Part shown: piece after piece, positions 8,507-17,011 of the stretch
Layout of the letters: every line of letters begins with the position of its first letter
Position numbering within the stretch: the stretch's first letter is position 1
Source: Bermanella sp034112325
GTDB taxonomy: Bacteria > Pseudomonadota > Gammaproteobacteria > Pseudomonadales > Oceanobacteraceae
Direction of reading: 5' to 3'
Assembly (NCBI GenBank): GCA_034112325.1
Contig: JAWUVO010000044.1
Coordinates: 1-29,782, forward strand
Length of the DNA stretch: 29,782 nucleotides
Translations under genes and position numbers: made by a program
The notes under the pieces: model-generated
Database searches by the model: none
The model's input: the letters and a program-made list of their open reading frames with translations, nothing else
Told to the model about the DNA's origin: nothing

Positions 8507-10643
8507 CTTGCGCTTTATTAATCGCGTCAAGAACACTGCGTGCCGATACTGGAATTTTTGTCCCTGGGCCAAATATTCCTTTCACGCCTGCATCCCAAAG
8601 GTAATCATAATCTTGCTTGGGAATAACTCCACCAGCCACAACGATTATATCGTCGGCCCCTAATTTTTTAAGTTCGGCAATTAAGCTAGGCACTAATGTT
8701 TTATGACCTGCTGCCTGCGACGACACACCTACTACGTGCACATCGTTTTCAACGGCTTGTTTAGCCACTTCGGCAGGGGTAGAAAACATAGGGCTTAAAT
8801 CTATATCAAAACCTACATCGGCAAAGGCTGTAGCAATAACTTTTGCACCACGGTCATGACCGTCTTGACCCATCTTACAAACCAGCATACGTGGACGACG
8901 GCCATATTGCCCTTCAAAGGTTTCTATGTCGGCTTTAATAGCTTGCCAGTCGGCATCGTCTTCGTACGGTGCGCCATAAACGCCGCTAATAGTTCGTGAC
9001 TCGGCTTTATAGCGACCAAACTCTTCTTCCATTGCGTCTGAAATCTCTCCAACAGTGGCACGTAAGCGTGCCGCTTTTATGGCTAAGTCTAGCAGATTAC
9101 CCGGAGCACCTTTAGCGGTGGCTGTTATATTGGCTAGCGCTTCATTTACTGCGGCTGTGTCGCGGCTAGCTTTAATTTTTTCTAGGCGTTTAATTTGAGA
9201 TTCACGAACCGCCACGTTATCAATGTCTAAAATATCTAGCTCATCTTCTTTATCTAACTGGTATTTGTTAACACCTACAATAACGTCTTCGCCACGGTCG
9301 ATTCGAGCTTGCTTTTTAGCCGCACTTTCTTCGATGCGCAGTTTTGGTAAACCTTTTTCGATGGCTTTTGCCATACCGCCTTTTTCTTCAATCTCTTCAA
9401 TTAATGCCCAAGCTTTATCAGCCATTTGTTGAGTTAAAGACTCCATCATATAAGAGCCGCCCCAAGGATCGGCCACCTGAGGTATACCGGTTTCTTCTTG
9501 TAAAATAATTTGTGTATTACGGGCAATACGCGCGCTGAATTCGGTAGGCAGCGCAACGGCTTCATCCATAGCGTTAGTATGCAGAGATTGCGTACCACCA
9601 AATACGGCGGCCATAGCTTCTACTGTTGTACGCACAATATTATTGTAAGGATCTTGCTCGGTTAAAGACCAGCCAGAGGTTTGCGAGTGTGTACGTAACA
9701 TAGACGACTTAGGGTTTTTAGGATTAAAGTCAGCCATTATGCGATTCCACAGTAAGCGGCCTGCACGTAGTTTGGCAATTTCCATATAAAAGTTCATGCC
9801 TATGCCCCAAAAGAAAGAGAGGCGAGGGGCAAACGTATCTACATCTAATCCTGCATTAATAGCCGTGCGCACGTATTCGCGACCGTCACTTAATGTGTAG
9901 GCTAATTCAAGTGTCGCATCGGCACCGGCCTCTTGAATGTGATAACCCGAAATTGAAATACTATTGTACTTAGGCATGTTGCCAGAAGTATAAGCAATAA
10001 TATCACCAATAATTTTCATTGATGGGGCAGGTGGGTAAATGTAAGTATTACGCACCATGAATTCTTTAAGAATATCGTTTTGGATTGTGCCTGACAGTTT
10101 ATCTTGTGGCACACCTTGCTCTTCAGCGGCGACAATATAGTTGGCTAAAATTGGCAGTACCGCGCCGTTCATAGTCATAGATACGGATACTTTATCTAGC
10201 GGTATCTGGTCGAATAAAATTTTCATATCTTCAACCGAGTCAATAGCCACACCAGCTTTACCCACATCGCCAGTTACTCGTTCATGGTCTGAATCGTAAC
10301 CACGGTGAGTGGCTAAATCAAAAGCCACTGATACTCCTTGGGCTCCAGCTTTTAAATTTTTTCGATAGAATGCATTAGACTCTTCGGCGGTAGAAAACCC
10401 CGCATACTGACGAATAGTCCAAGCACGACCAGCATACATAGTGGCCATTGGTCCACGTACATAGGGCGCCATTCCTGGGAATGTATTGGTGTGCTCTAAA
10501 TCTTTTACATCGTCTTTGGTATAAAGCACTTTTATTGGCACACCTTCAGGGGTATGCCATTCCATTTCTTCAGGGGTTAAGCCCTTCATCTGCTTTGTTG
10601 CTAGCGCAGCCCATTCGTCATATGTGTACTTTTTATCTGTCAT
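8502..10643 (-). CDS. scpA: methylmalonyl-CoA mutase, single-subunit B12 type
   Basis: The 713-aa enzyme converts (R)-methylmalonyl-CoA to succinyl-CoA using adenosylcobalamin. The N-terminal TIM barrel carries the family signature RQYAGFSTAEESN and the substrate region TMNGAVLPILA. The C-terminal cobalamin domain has DGHDRG with the B12-ligating His596, then GVSSQAAGHKTLVP and VVAGG. Length matches the homodimeric ScpA/MutB class, so no small subunit is needed. The start is 10643 (MTDKKYT), with AAAGGG upstream; a longer frame to 10679 begins at a GTG inside a REP and is rejected. The TAG stop (8502-8504) is the TAG of the neighbouring REP copy. Flanking epimerase and meaB genes support the role. 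Confidence 0.98.
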   Translation of the reverse strand: MTDKKYTYDEWAALATKQMKGLTPEEMEWHTPEGVPIKVLYTKDDVKDLEHTNTFPGMAPYVRGPMATMYAGRAWTIRQYAGFSTAEESNAFYRKNLKAGAQGVSVAFDLATHRGYDSDHERVTGDVGKAGVAIDSVEDMKILFDQIPLDKVSVSMTMNGAVLPILANYIVAAEEQGVPQDKLSGTIQNDILKEFMVRNTYIYPPAPSMKIIGDIIAYTSGNMPKYNSISISGYHIQEAGADATLELAYTLSDGREYVRTAINAGLDVDTFAPRLSFFWGIGMNFYMEIAKLRAGRLLWNRIMADFNPKNPKSSMLRTHSQTSGWSLTEQDPYNNIVRTTVEAMAAVFGGTQSLHTNAMDEAVALPTEFSARIARNTQIILQEETGIPQVADPWGGSYMMESLTQQMADKAWALIEEIEEKGGMAKAIEKGLPKLRIEESAAKKQARIDRGEDVIVGVNKYQLDKEDELDILDIDNVAVRESQIKRLEKIKASRDTAAVNEALANITATAKGAPGNLLDLAIKAARLRATVGEISDAMEEEFGRYKAESRTISGVYGAPYEDDADWQAIKADIETFEGQYGRRPRMLVCKMGQDGHDRGAKVIATAFADVGFDIDLSPMFSTPAEVAKQAVENDVHVVGVSSQAAGHKTLVPSLIAELKKLGADDIIVVAGGVIPKQDYDYLWDAGVKGIFGPGTKIPVSARSVLDAINKAQV

Positions 10644-10665
10644 ACTATTTCGCCCTTTAAGGACA

Positions 10666-10813
10666 TGTAGGAGTCGCACCCTGTGCGCGAATTCCTAAGT
10701 CTAATTTTGAGGTCTTAGAAGCGAGAGTTGTTATTTAAATTAGAATAACGACTCTCGCTTCGTTGAGTCAATAATTTGAGTGTGGAGATCTTGCACGGGG
10801 TGCGACTCCTACA
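10666..10813. repeat. composite REP element, 148 bp
   Basis: TGTAGGAGTCGCACCCTGTG plus CGCGA (10666-10690) and the inverted end GCACGGGGTGCGACTCCTAC (10793-10812) frame an 18-bp near-perfect inner hairpin (GAAGCGAGAGTTGTTATT and AATAACGACTCTCGCTTC, about 10719-10761). It fills the gap between epimerase and mutase. The inner palindrome differs from those in the other two composite elements. Confidence 0.85.
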
Positions 10814-10822
10814 AGGTTATTT

Positions 10823-11230
10823 TCAGTGATCCATTGACTGGCTTAATTCTATTAGAACGCCATCGCATGATTTTGGGTGGATGAAAATTATTTTACAATT
10901 ATGTGCGCCAAGCGACGGGCCATCTGATAAAAATTGATAGCCCTTTTTTGTTAATCGCTCTATGTCAGCTTCTATGTCGTCTGTACGAAAACATAGGTGA
11001 TGCATGCCGCCACCTTTTTTATCTAAATAAGTTTGAATAGGGCCTTCACCATTCAATGGGTGAACTAGTTCAATTTGAGTATCAGTTAAAGGGAAAAAAG
11101 CGGTGCTTGTTTTAGCCGATACTACGTCTTCTTTACCATTAAATGTTAAGCCAAAATCATTCATAAAGCGTTCAATGGCTTTATCTAAATTGGGTACAGC
11201 AATGGCTATGTGGTCAAGTCCAACAATCAT
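10823..11230 (-). CDS. mce: methylmalonyl-CoA epimerase (VOC fold)
   Basis: This is a 135-aa VOC/glyoxalase-fold protein that interconverts the (S) and (R) forms of methylmalonyl-CoA between the carboxylase and the mutase. Likely metal ligands are H7 (LDHIAIAV), E54 (IELVHP), H77 or H78 (GGMHHLCF) and E128 (GVLIELSQ), matching the two-module VOC pattern. Length is normal for the family. Its position between the biotin carboxylase and mutase genes confirms the assignment. ATG at 11230 has AAGAGA upstream. REP composites lie on both sides. Confidence 0.96.
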   Translation of the reverse strand: MIVGLDHIAIAVPNLDKAIERFMNDFGLTFNGKEDVVSAKTSTAFFPLTDTQIELVHPLNGEGPIQTYLDKKGGGMHHLCFRTDDIEADIERLTKKGYQFLSDGPSLGAHNCKIIFIHPKSCDGVLIELSQSMDH

Positions 11231-11247
11231 TTATATTCTCTTATATT

Positions 11248-11392
11248 TGTAGGAGTCGCACCCCGTGCGCGAAACCAAAATTCTTGTTTATATGATTAAG
11301 TTTCGGTGGTGATAATAATTAGATTATTCACCATCAAAACGATTAAAAATTAATTCGTTTGAAGTAATCGCGCACAGGGTGCGACTCTTACA
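11248..11392. repeat. composite REP element, 145 bp
   Basis: The ends are TGTAGGAGTCGCACCCCGTG plus CGCGA (11248-11272) and the inverted copy ending at 11392 (TCGCGCACAGGGTGCGACTC then TTACA). The inner palindrome is TGGTGATAAT...ATTATTCACCA near 11313-11337. It occupies almost the whole gap between the biotin carboxylase and epimerase genes. Confidence 0.85.
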
Positions 11393-11414
11393 AATAGCCA
11401 AATACGATTTTTAA

Positions 11415-14252
11415 TTATAAGTTACTTAAAAAATTTGCGGTTGCTACTTCACGGCGCTGTGTTATTTCTTCTGGTGTTTCTTCAATAAATACTTCGTCGG
11501 CGACAATTTTGTATAGCGGTTGGCCTTTTTTAATAATAGTGCCATCTAGATCTACCAATACTTTTTCAATGGTCCCAGAAAACGGTGCGTATATTTTGTT
11601 AAACATTTTCATAACTTCAACAATATAAAGTGGGTCGCCTGCTTTAAAGTGGCTACCTTCTTCAACAAACGCAGGCATGCCAGGTGCTTCACAGCTATAA
11701 AACATACCACCTGACGCAGCCAGTATCTCATCGCTTTTAGCAACTGGTGGCGGCACCAATACTTTTGCCATTTTAGCTTGCAGGCCTTCGTCAGATAAAT
11801 TAGCAGGTATTTCTATGCTCAAATCGTCATTTACTTTTAGCTTAAAGAAGCCAGTAGTATGCGCCAAAGAAGGTAGCATGCTAAGTATTTGTGTGCCGGC
11901 TTGATAACCTGCGTGAGCAGCCTGTGCTTGTAACCACTGCTCGGCATTAATGCCACTTGGAGCTTCTCCGGCTAGCGCTTCTTGTGCCACGGCAAAGTCT
12001 TCGGTGCCCAGTATTTCTTTTAATGAATTATAAAAGGCCACTGAATCCATTAATACTTTGTTGTCATGATCCCAGATCATATCGGCGGCTGGTTTTTTAT
12101 CACAGTAGTCCATGTTTAAATAATGATAAGTGTCGGCTAATACTCTTATTGGATTCGTATTCCAAACCACTTTTCCATTTTCCATAGAAAAATTATTTTG
12201 GTTTATCGATAACCAGCCTGCTAATAAATGTGGCTGTTTTAATAACATGGTAATAGGACGGGTTAACAAAATTTGTTTGCGGGTAAATACACTTCTAATT
12301 GCTTGTTGTTGATCTTCGTTTGAGACAGCAGAGACAGCACTTTCACAAATGTTATTATAAGCAAAGTTTAGGTCTAAATTATTAGACGCTTGCTTAAGTA
12401 AACCTACTGAAGTTAAGTAAGGCACAATAAAGTTGGTGCTAGGACGAGCATTAATGTTATTGCCTAAAAACCAATTAACTAAGCCATAATGAAATTGAAG
12501 GTTAGTGGCTAAATCTTTTCCGTTTATTTCGGTTACACGCAAGACTTCAGCCATTTTTTTGTAAGTACTGGTGCGGTCATTACCTATAGTTAACAGCAGC
12601 GCTATATTTGAATCGTATGCGCCCGCTAAATGGTATTTCATAAATACACGGGTATCTGGGTTGTGCATACTAATACCTTGGTCGTCTCGAATTTCACCAA
12701 AAATAGGGTCAGACCAATTTTCTATTACACCGCCAGCATGTGGTTGTAATGCTTCGTTGGTAGCGTTCATACGGGCTTCTACCGATGCCTTGCTACGTAA
12801 TATACGTTCTGGTTTTGGTAGTCTTGGTCCATGTGTCGCTAACAGCATCATGGTTTCTACTAAAGACTCCACAATAAAGTATTCAGATGGATTATCAGGA
12901 TTGATAAATTTAAGCTTGTAGCATAATTCGGTAACCCGATGCTCCACTTGAATACGAGTATTCATTTCCATAAAGTAGTGAGAGTCGCCGTCGACAATGC
13001 ATTCGAAAGTCCCCAGAGAATCTAATTTAACCGCTTCGCCAAAAACAGCGGCTTCTTTTTCCATGCGCTCTAAAATATCTAAATCTTTTTTCAACTGGGC
13101 GACTTCAGCTGGCTTGTTAGTTTTTTCTGCAATTTCAATTGCATCGGCTAACTCTTCTTCAGTTACCGAAACTTCTAATAATTTTTGCTCATGCATTTGC
13201 AGCGAACAATCACGGCCACCCATAGTCATACACCAGTCGCCATTGCCAATAACTTGAATCTCTTGGTGACGGGTAGTATCTATGTTCATTTCGATTAGTA
13301 CGTTTTTGTTATCGCCCACACCGTTTGTTTTCAATTCAATTAAGCATTCTAAAACTAAAGACGGTACTACCTCTATGGCTTTCTCAATTTTTTGTTCTAG
13401 TGTCTCACCGGCATACGAATTAGCCGACTGTAAGATACGCTGTCCTTTACCGCCGCCGCCAGCAATAGCTTTTAAGCGAAAACGATTATTAGGTTTTTCA
13501 GATAGCATACGCTTGGCTTCAATTTGCAATGCCTTACCAATGTCAGCGGCCACAATAATGTCTATACCCGCTGAATAAGACGCAGCGAGTAATGCTAAGG
13601 CTTTTTCTTCTGGATCTTTACAGTCTGAAAAATCTACAGTTAGGTTGTTGTCTTTGGCGCATTGTTCTAAGCCGTCTTTACCGTATTTATTAAATAGCGC
13701 AAGACTAGTTGCGTTGTTGATTCCGGGTGTAACCGATACACCTGTTTTTAACGCGGTACGTTTTGCTTGGTCTTTCATACCAGCAGAGCGTTGTGTATAT
13801 GAGCAAGGACCAATAAAGTTTAAGCCAGCTGTTTCCATGGCCGTTACCATTTCAGCGTCTTCAGACATAAAGCCATAGCCTGAAAATATGGCGTTATAAC
13901 CGTTAGAGTGAGCAATATTAATTATTTGTTGAATACGCTGTGCGCGTTCTTCTTTATCGGCACCTGAATAGTCAGGCACACGGTGAATACGTTTTGGGTT
14001 AGTGAGTTTACGCAGTTCGGGGGCTAGTGCATTTTGATAAGTAATAGAGTCTTTTTCAGATAACAAAATACCATATTCATGAATGCCCATCTCGTCGAAA
14101 ACATCCATTGCTTCTTTACGAATAGGTCCACGGCAAATAATTAAAGGGCGCATGTGGCTGCAATCGAATGATTGAACCCATTCGCTAAAAGCATTAGCTA
14201 ACTGGCGATCTTTATGAATAAGCGGGTTGTTTAAATAATTATTATTTGTCAT
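11415..14252 (-). CDS. acyl-CoA carboxylase, biotin carboxylase-BCCP fusion (probable propionyl-CoA carboxylase)
   Basis: The 945-aa protein holds the ATP-dependent biotin carboxylase and the biotin carrier. Visible are FIGPCS and the Gly-rich ATP loop AIAGGGGKGQ, the catalytic signature MEMNTRIQVEHRVTE, and a C-terminal biotinyl domain with EVMKMFN (biotinylated Lys882) and the usual PxxG turn. The carboxylase part is divergent: an insert of about 60 residues lies between VTPG and the ATP loop, and a helical linker of several hundred residues precedes the carrier. With the adjacent carboxyltransferase it should make methylmalonyl-CoA from propionyl-CoA; another acyl-CoA substrate is possible. 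ATG at 14252 is preferred. A TTG at 14267, five bases after an AGGAG inside a REP-like repeat, is an alternative. Confidence 0.9.
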   Translation of the reverse strand: MTNNNYLNNPLIHKDRQLANAFSEWVQSFDCSHMRPLIICRGPIRKEAMDVFDEMGIHEYGILLSEKDSITYQNALAPELRKLTNPKRIHRVPDYSGADKEERAQRIQQIINIAHSNGYNAIFSGYGFMSEDAEMVTAMETAGLNFIGPCSYTQRSAGMKDQAKRTALKTGVSVTPGINNATSLALFNKYGKDGLEQCAKDNNLTVDFSDCKDPEEKALALLAASYSAGIDIIVAADIGKALQIEAKRMLSEKPNNRFRLKAIAGGGGKGQRILQSANSYAGETLEQKIEKAIEVVPSLVLECLIELKTNGVGDNKNVLIEMNIDTTRHQEIQVIGNGDWCMTMGGRDCSLQMHEQKLLEVSVTEEELADAIEIAEKTNKPAEVAQLKKDLDILERMEKEAAVFGEAVKLDSLGTFECIVDGDSHYFMEMNTRIQVEHRVTELCYKLKFINPDNPSEYFIVESLVETMMLLATHGPRLPKPERILRSKASVEARMNATNEALQPHAGGVIENWSDPIFGEIRDDQGISMHNPDTRVFMKYHLAGAYDSNIALLLTIGNDRTSTYKKMAEVLRVTEINGKDLATNLQFHYGLVNWFLGNNINARPSTNFIVPYLTSVGLLKQASNNLDLNFAYNNICESAVSAVSNEDQQQAIRSVFTRKQILLTRPITMLLKQPHLLAGWLSINQNNFSMENGKVVWNTNPIRVLADTYHYLNMDYCDKKPAADMIWDHDNKVLMDSVAFYNSLKEILGTEDFAVAQEALAGEAPSGINAEQWLQAQAAHAGYQAGTQILSMLPSLAHTTGFFKLKVNDDLSIEIPANLSDEGLQAKMAKVLVPPPVAKSDEILAASGGMFYSCEAPGMPAFVEEGSHFKAGDPLYIVEVMKMFNKIYAPFSGTIEKVLVDLDGTIIKKGQPLYKIVADEVFIEETPEEITQRREVATANFLSNL

Positions 14253-14259
14253 GTTTTTT

Positions 14260-14280
14260 GCGAGCAAGCTCGCTCCTGCA
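14260..14280. repeat. REP-like palindrome at the biotin carboxylase start
   Basis: On the minus strand this reads TGCAGGAG followed by the palindrome GCGAGC-TT-GCTCGC. It differs in sequence from the other REPs in the cluster but keeps the tag-plus-hairpin layout. It sits 8 to 28 bases before the ATG, so its AGGAG could act as a ribosome binding site for an upstream TTG start. Confidence 0.65.
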
Positions 14281-14298
14281 TATTTATTCTAATTTTCA

Positions 14299-14353
14299 GT
14301 GGGAGGGCGCTGCTAACGAATGTATATTGTTCGCTTACAGTGTGCCCTTCTAC
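14299..14353. repeat. imperfect inverted repeat between carboxyltransferase and biotin carboxylase
   Basis: Arms at 14299-14320 and 14330-14353 pair with a few mismatches (GTGGGAGGGCGC...AACGAA with TTCGC...GTGCCCTTCTAC). The outer end CTTCTACA echoes the CTCCTACA end of the REP elements, so this looks like a diverged member of the same group. Confidence 0.6.
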
Positions 14354-14382
14354 AAATTTAATTTTTTGGTTTACCGGTTAAA

Positions 14383-16059
14383 TCAGAAAAATTCACGCTG
14401 AACAGATGTAAATGGTTCTGGCGTATAATGTTTTAAATGAAATTCCATATGTTCGCCCAATACTTTACGTAAATCGCTTGGCATTACTATTTGTGAAATA
14501 CTGCCTAAGCTAAGTGCTTCGTTAGGATTCATTAATTCTGCTTCGTAGCGCTTGGCTAATAATGCTTCTTGCTCGGCTGCCCAAGCGGCGGTTTGTGTTT
14601 TCGCTTTCACTGCCGCACGAATGCTACGTAATTCATCTTTGTAAACAAACTCTATTCCCGCTGGCCCCATTACTGCTGCACGAGTAGATGGCAACGCGAT
14701 GACTAAATCGGCACCAGTTGGATAGTTATTGTAAGACGCATAAGCACCACCGTAAGCATTACGTAAAATCAATAAAAACCGAGGGGTGCGTAGATCTATA
14801 ATGGCGTCTAGCATGGCGCGACCAGCTTGCACAATACCGCCTGCTTCTTGGTCTTTACCCGGACGGAAGCCAGTGGTGTCTTCCATAAAAATAACGGGAA
14901 TGTTGTATAGATTACAAAATCGAATAAAGCGCGCGTTTTTATAGGCTGCGTCAATATCAATTTGCCCAGAACCCACGGCCGAATTATTAGCCACAAAGCC
15001 AATTACATTACCGCCCATGCGCCCTAAAGCAGTAATAGTATTACGAGCACGGCCAGGCTGAATTTCTAAAAAGTCGCCATGATCGCAAAGCTGTTGAATA
15101 ATAATGCTCACATCAACAGGGGTATTAAAGCCACTCGGGCTGTTAAATGCTTTTTTAAGCAGTACATCAATGTCCCAAGTTCTTCTACCAATGGGGTCAG
15201 ATGTTTGCTGGTAAGGTGCTAGCTGACTGTTATTGTCAGGAAGATAATTTAATAGCTCTTTTACTTTTTTAAGCGCAGCTACTTCGTTTTCTACTACAAA
15301 ATCGGTTACACCTGTTTGCCCATGAACACCTGGTCCGCCAAGCTCGTCGGCGGTTACATCTTCACCTAAAACCGACTTAACAACACCGGGGCCAGTTAAG
15401 CCAAAAAAAGTATCGTTTGGCTGAATAAGAAAGCTACCTTGGCGCGGTAAATAAGAGCCACCACCAGCGTTAAAACCAAACATACACATAATAGATGGAA
15501 CCACACCGCTAATTTTGCGTAATGCGGTAAAGGCTTCGGCATAACCGTCAAGGCCACCAACACCAGCGGGAACATAAGCGCCGGCTGAATCGTTCATGCC
15601 CACAAGTGGAATGCGGCGCTTACCTGCTAATTCAAATAAGCGAGCTAGTTTTTTACCATTGGTGGCGTCCATCGAGCCAGCACGCACAGTAAAGTCGTGA
15701 CCATAAAGGGCAACGTCGCGACCGTTAATTTTTACAATGGCGGTGACAATACCTGCGCCGTCTAGGTTTTTACCCCAGTTTTGAAACAGTACCTTTGGAT
15801 CTTCGTCGGTAAGTACCGACATGCGTTCCCAAATGGTCATACGGTCTTTGCTGTGCTGGCGAGTAATGGCGGCTACACCAGCGGCCTTTTTAGGGCGCTG
15901 AATTAGGTCGTAGCCTTTTTTAAGGCTCTCTTCATAAAGGCCTGGCTCGTAACTGGCTTGACCAGGAATGCTGAATTCAACTTCCTTTGCTTGCCCAAAA
16001 GGATTGTCCAGCGATACCTGCAGAAGGTTTTTTGTGTCGGAATTTGTCATGTTGCTCAT
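14383..16059 (-). CDS. acyl-CoA carboxylase carboxyltransferase subunit (propionyl-CoA carboxylase beta type)
   Basis: The 558-aa protein has the two crotonase-like halves of the carboxyltransferase family. The N-terminal half contains HDFTVRAGSM, NDSAGAYVPAG and FGFNAGGGSYLPRQ. The C-terminal half contains IPVIFMEDTTGFRPGKDQE, RNAYGGAY and VMGPAGIEFVYKDE. It transfers the carboxyl group from biotin to the acyl-CoA. It is the first gene of the minus-strand cluster carboxyltransferase, BC-BCCP, epimerase, mutase, meaB, thioesterase, which indicates propionyl-CoA as the substrate. The start at 16059 has GGG five bases before ATG; the in-frame ATG at 16050 is an alternative. Its promoter should lie in the long gap upstream. 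Confidence 0.93.
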   Translation of the reverse strand: MSNMTNSDTKNLLQVSLDNPFGQAKEVEFSIPGQASYEPGLYEESLKKGYDLIQRPKKAAGVAAITRQHSKDRMTIWERMSVLTDEDPKVLFQNWGKNLDGAGIVTAIVKINGRDVALYGHDFTVRAGSMDATNGKKLARLFELAGKRRIPLVGMNDSAGAYVPAGVGGLDGYAEAFTALRKISGVVPSIMCMFGFNAGGGSYLPRQGSFLIQPNDTFFGLTGPGVVKSVLGEDVTADELGGPGVHGQTGVTDFVVENEVAALKKVKELLNYLPDNNSQLAPYQQTSDPIGRRTWDIDVLLKKAFNSPSGFNTPVDVSIIIQQLCDHGDFLEIQPGRARNTITALGRMGGNVIGFVANNSAVGSGQIDIDAAYKNARFIRFCNLYNIPVIFMEDTTGFRPGKDQEAGGIVQAGRAMLDAIIDLRTPRFLLILRNAYGGAYASYNNYPTGADLVIALPSTRAAVMGPAGIEFVYKDELRSIRAAVKAKTQTAAWAAEQEALLAKRYEAELMNPNEALSLGSISQIVMPSDLRKVLGEHMEFHLKHYTPEPFTSVQREFF

Positions 16060-16551
16060 ATACCCAGTTTCGTAATAGGCCTAAACCTTGAATACCCTTT
16101 ATTTAAGGTTATTAGCCTTATATCAAAAAAATCAGGCTGGTTACTCAATGTGGCCGAATAATACGGTATCAATTAAAAAATAGTGCATTGATCATATAAG
16201 GGAATGTCTAGTATTGGAATAGCCGTAAAACACATTAAATTAGTGCTAATAGAGCTTATAGTCATATCTCATAAGTATTTTTACTAATCTACCCTATAAA
16301 ATAGGGACAAAATAAGTAATTTAAAATAGACATAATCGCTCTATTGCATGGCAAGAAAGCTCACAGCAATAGACATAAACGTTTATATTTGTTTAAAGGT
16401 TTATATTATTTAACATTTAAATTCTATCTGATAAATCTATGCTTGTTACAGTGGACTTTTTTTCTCACTTGTACTGGCTTCATTGTTCTGTCAAATTAAT
16501 ACTTCTATCGACAAAACTGTCGTCTTTAAACTTATATAATAGGTAATGGTC
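16060..16551. other. 492-bp AT-rich intergenic region with several dyads
   Basis: No credible gene was seen. It must hold the promoter of the propionyl-CoA cluster (minus) and of the VOC gene (plus). Dyads seen: TAAGG...CCTTA (16104-16120); CCCTAT-AAA-ATAGGG (16292-16306); TCTATTGC...GCAATAGA (16340-16373), overlapping a direct repeat AATAGACATAA (16325-16335 and 16368-16378); and CGACA-AAAC-TGTCG (16509-16522). A perfect TATAAT lies at 16535-16540 but only 11 bases before the VOC start, with no matching -35. On the minus strand TTGATA then AATAAA with 17-base spacing (about 16102-16125) is a weak promoter candidate. Confidence 0.6.
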
Positions 16552-16923
16552 ATGATTGGATACGTCACAATTGGTGTAAGCGATATGGAAAAATCTAAGG
16601 CTTTTTATACAGAGCTGTTAGCGGGCATGGGTGCCAAGCTAACAATGGACTTAAACCGAATTGCGTTCTTTGGCACTAAAGCAAGCCCGTCTATGCTGAG
16701 TATTTGCGTACCCTACAACCAAGAGTCGCCAAAGCCTGGTAACGGAAATATGGTGGCATTAACTCCTGGCTCTAAAGAAGCCGTAGATACATTGTATAAA
16801 AAAGCCATTGAACTGGGTGCAACATGTGATGGCGAACCCGGCCAGCGTATTCCTGATGTATTTTACGGTGCTTATTTCCGTGACCCAGATGGCAATAAAA
16901 TTGCTTTTGCACATTTCGGCTAA
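16552..16923 (+). CDS. VOC family protein (glyoxalase/bleomycin-resistance fold)
   Basis: This 123-aa single VOC domain begins MIGYVTIGVSDMEKSKAFY and ends with the typical YFRDPDGNKIAFAHF strand pair. The start is placed at 16552 because AGG lies 8 bases before it; the ATG at 16546 is too close to that site. Members of this subgroup often have unknown substrates, so no reaction is assigned. It is not an epimerase duplicate: the glyoxalase pattern differs from the gene at 10823. A hairpin follows the stop. Confidence 0.9.
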   Translation: MIGYVTIGVSDMEKSKAFYTELLAGMGAKLTMDLNRIAFFGTKASPSMLSICVPYNQESPKPGNGNMVALTPGSKEAVDTLYKKAIELGATCDGEPGQRIPDVFYGAYFRDPDGNKIAFAHFG

Positions 16924-16933
16924 ATTTATCGAC

Positions 16934-16967
16934 GAGTTGTAAAAAGGTATCAGTATTTTTACAACTC
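16934..16967 (+). terminator. 12-bp perfect hairpin after the VOC gene
   Basis: GAGTTGTAAAAA (16934-16945) and TTTTTACAACTC (16956-16967) are perfect arms around a 10-base loop, 10 bases after the stop codon. The T run is inside the stem rather than after it, so it may stabilise or terminate the transcript; terminator is the likelier reading. Confidence 0.5.
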
Positions 16968-17011
16968 ATGCCCTTGAAAAATAGCCTAGATAAGTAGCCT
17001 GAAAAATATAA

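Noticed and set aside
8336..8572. Short frames on both strands containing repeated RFWYRARGA or CRSRTPCAIPKPQ segments
   Set aside because: They are translations of the REP element and its 39-bp tandem repeat, not genes.
10644..10679. GTG start at 10679 for methylmalonyl-CoA mutase
   Set aside because: The extra residues come from the REP sequence; the family start and AAAGGG site fit ATG at 10643.
11957..13878. Several plus-strand frames opposite the biotin carboxylase
   Set aside because: They are antisense shadows of a well-supported conserved gene and have no recognisable domains.
16535..16540. Perfect TATAAT as promoter of the VOC gene
   Set aside because: Only 11 bases separate it from the start codon and no -35 lies at 16-18 bases; leaderless expression is possible but not supported.
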